Virus record (IMG/VR): IMGVR_UViG_3300046737_000169
Span: 1 to 64,000 of that record
Direction: 5' to 3' (one strand)
DNA length: 64,000 nucleotides
DNA from: a virus
The position numbers and the translations under genes are program-made. Positions 63,333 through 64,000 of this stretch are shown piece by piece (within the stretch, counting starts at the first letter, position 1; every line of letters begins with the position of its first letter). The notes below the pieces were generated by a model. The model saw nothing but the letters and a program-made list of their open reading frames with translations, was not told the origin of the DNA and did no database searches.

Positions 63333-64000
63333 GTGGCCCGCCCCAATAAACCCGCGCTCCCTGAAAGCCAACTCCGTCTGACGCCGCACGAGCAGGCGCT
63401 CCAGGTAGGCTCCTACAACCGCACCAAATTCATTTACAACGGTCAACTGGTGTGGGAGGCCAACCCCGGAATGCAGGAGAATATTTTCTTCTGGTCAAAT
63501 CCCGAGGGCGTCACCTTCGTCGACCCCGTCACGCACTCGCCTCTCCCTCCCAATAAGAAATTCATCTGCGATGAGATATTGGCGGGCGGCCCCCGCGGCG
63601 GCGGCAAGACCTCGGCCGGCATCGCCTGGGCCGCGGCCTACGTGCATAACCCCAAGTACGTGGGCACGCTCCTGCGCCTCTCGAACGAGGCGATGAAGGA
63701 GACGATTGAAAAAGCCTGGGCCATCTACCGCCTGATGGGCGCGGTGAAGAAGGGCAATCCCACTTCATTCCTCTTTCCCACCGGTGCGATGGTGTACACG
63801 GGTTATTTAAAAGACGAACAGTCGTTTGAGCAATACAGGGGGCACGAGTATCATAGGATCGTCATCGAGGAAGCCGAGCAGATTAAAAGCGAAGCTCTCT
63901 ATGCCGCAATCCTGTCGTCGAATCGCACCACGGTGCCGGGATTGCGCCCGCAGATCCTGTTGACGGCCAATCCCGATGGACCCGGCGCCTCGTGGCTCAA
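63333..64000 (+). CDS. Terminase large subunit, N-terminal part (partial)
   Basis: GTG 63333; open to the window edge, 222 complete codons. Walker A G-G-P-R-G-G-G-K-T (about residues 88-96) and a Walker B-like R-I-V-I-E-E-A-E-Q (about 173-181) mark the packaging ATPase domain; the C-terminal nuclease lies outside. The product drives DNA into the procapsid and cuts genome ends. The rest of the head genes should follow. Confidence 0.85.
   Translation, partial: MARPNKPALPESQLRLTPHEQALQVGSYNRTKFIYNGQLVWEANPGMQENIFFWSNPEGVTFVDPVTHSPLPPNKKFICDEILAGGPRGGGKTSAGIAWAAAYVHNPKYVGTLLRLSNEAMKETIEKAWAIYRLMGAVKKGNPTSFLFPTGAMVYTGYLKDEQSFEQYRGHEYHRIVIEEAEQIKSEALYAAILSSNRTTVPGLRPQILLTANPDGPGASWL

Noticed and set aside
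1-64000. tRNA genes
   Set aside because: No cloverleaf with a GTTCGANNC-type T-loop and matching acceptor stem was seen by eye; a tRNAscan run would settle it.

Overview
This GC-rich window (roughly 60% G+C) reads as most of a double-stranded DNA tailed-phage genome, or an integrated prophage. The large terminase subunit enters at the right edge and the left edge opens inside a virion gene, so the two ends probably lie close together on a circular or circularly permuted map. There is no tape-measure gene. Instead there are large Ala/Pro/Gln-rich proteins and a 3,546-residue polyvalent protein of the kind phages inject with their DNA, which fits a short-tailed (podovirus-like) particle. A PEP-CTERM protein with its own promoter and terminator points to a Gram-negative host that uses PEP-CTERM/exosortase sorting (for example Acidobacteriota or Verrucomicrobiota); this is inference only. 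No tRNA, rRNA or CRISPR array was seen.

Layout. (1) 1-28,551, plus strand: virion genes. These are a virion protein, a beta-helix tail spike with repeated modules, a Thivi_2564-like membrane peptide, three probable internal/ejection proteins, the giant polyvalent protein (13,132-23,772), small head/tail proteins and a collagen-like tail fibre. (2) 28,551-38,553, plus strand: small genes, then DNA metabolism. It holds an HTH regulator behind a leaderless-type promoter, a recombination-type protein, an SbcC/Rad50-like ATPase, ParB, a RusA-like resolvase, two candidate Acb2/Tad1-type anti-defence genes, a Vsr/DUF559-like nuclease and a replisome-organiser-like protein. (3) 38,634-42,390, minus strand: tightly overlapping operon with a tyrosine integrase, a membrane protein, a six-zinc-cluster protein and small regulators. 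(4) 42,472-44,585, plus strand: two zinc-finger peptides, the PEP-CTERM moron and a WalJ/YycJ-like metallo-beta-lactamase-fold protein. (5) 44,582-55,137, minus strand: about 30 small, mostly unknown genes with a near-invariant GAGGTGA ribosome-binding site. Seven copies of an intercistronic two-hairpin element separate groups of them. (6) 55,291-63,230: a small-terminase-like gene, repeats, terminator/promoter cassettes, small zinc-ribbon genes and a gene with a structured leader, leading to the large terminase (63,333 to the edge).

The most unusual features are these. The seven intercistronic elements at 45.1-54.6 kb keep fixed boxes, while their stem arms change sequence and stay complementary. 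The giant gene contains three small +1-frame ORFs in its inter-domain linkers. A module of the giant protein also exists as a free-standing 59-residue gene (52,116-52,295) in the accessory block. Three promoter classes recur: TTGCG(C/A)-18-TANNNT, TAACCA-17-TATAGT and canonical sigma70-like. One leader (60,076-60,167) carries a segment complementary to its own ribosome-binding site. All functional calls come from reading motifs by eye; no database search was run.
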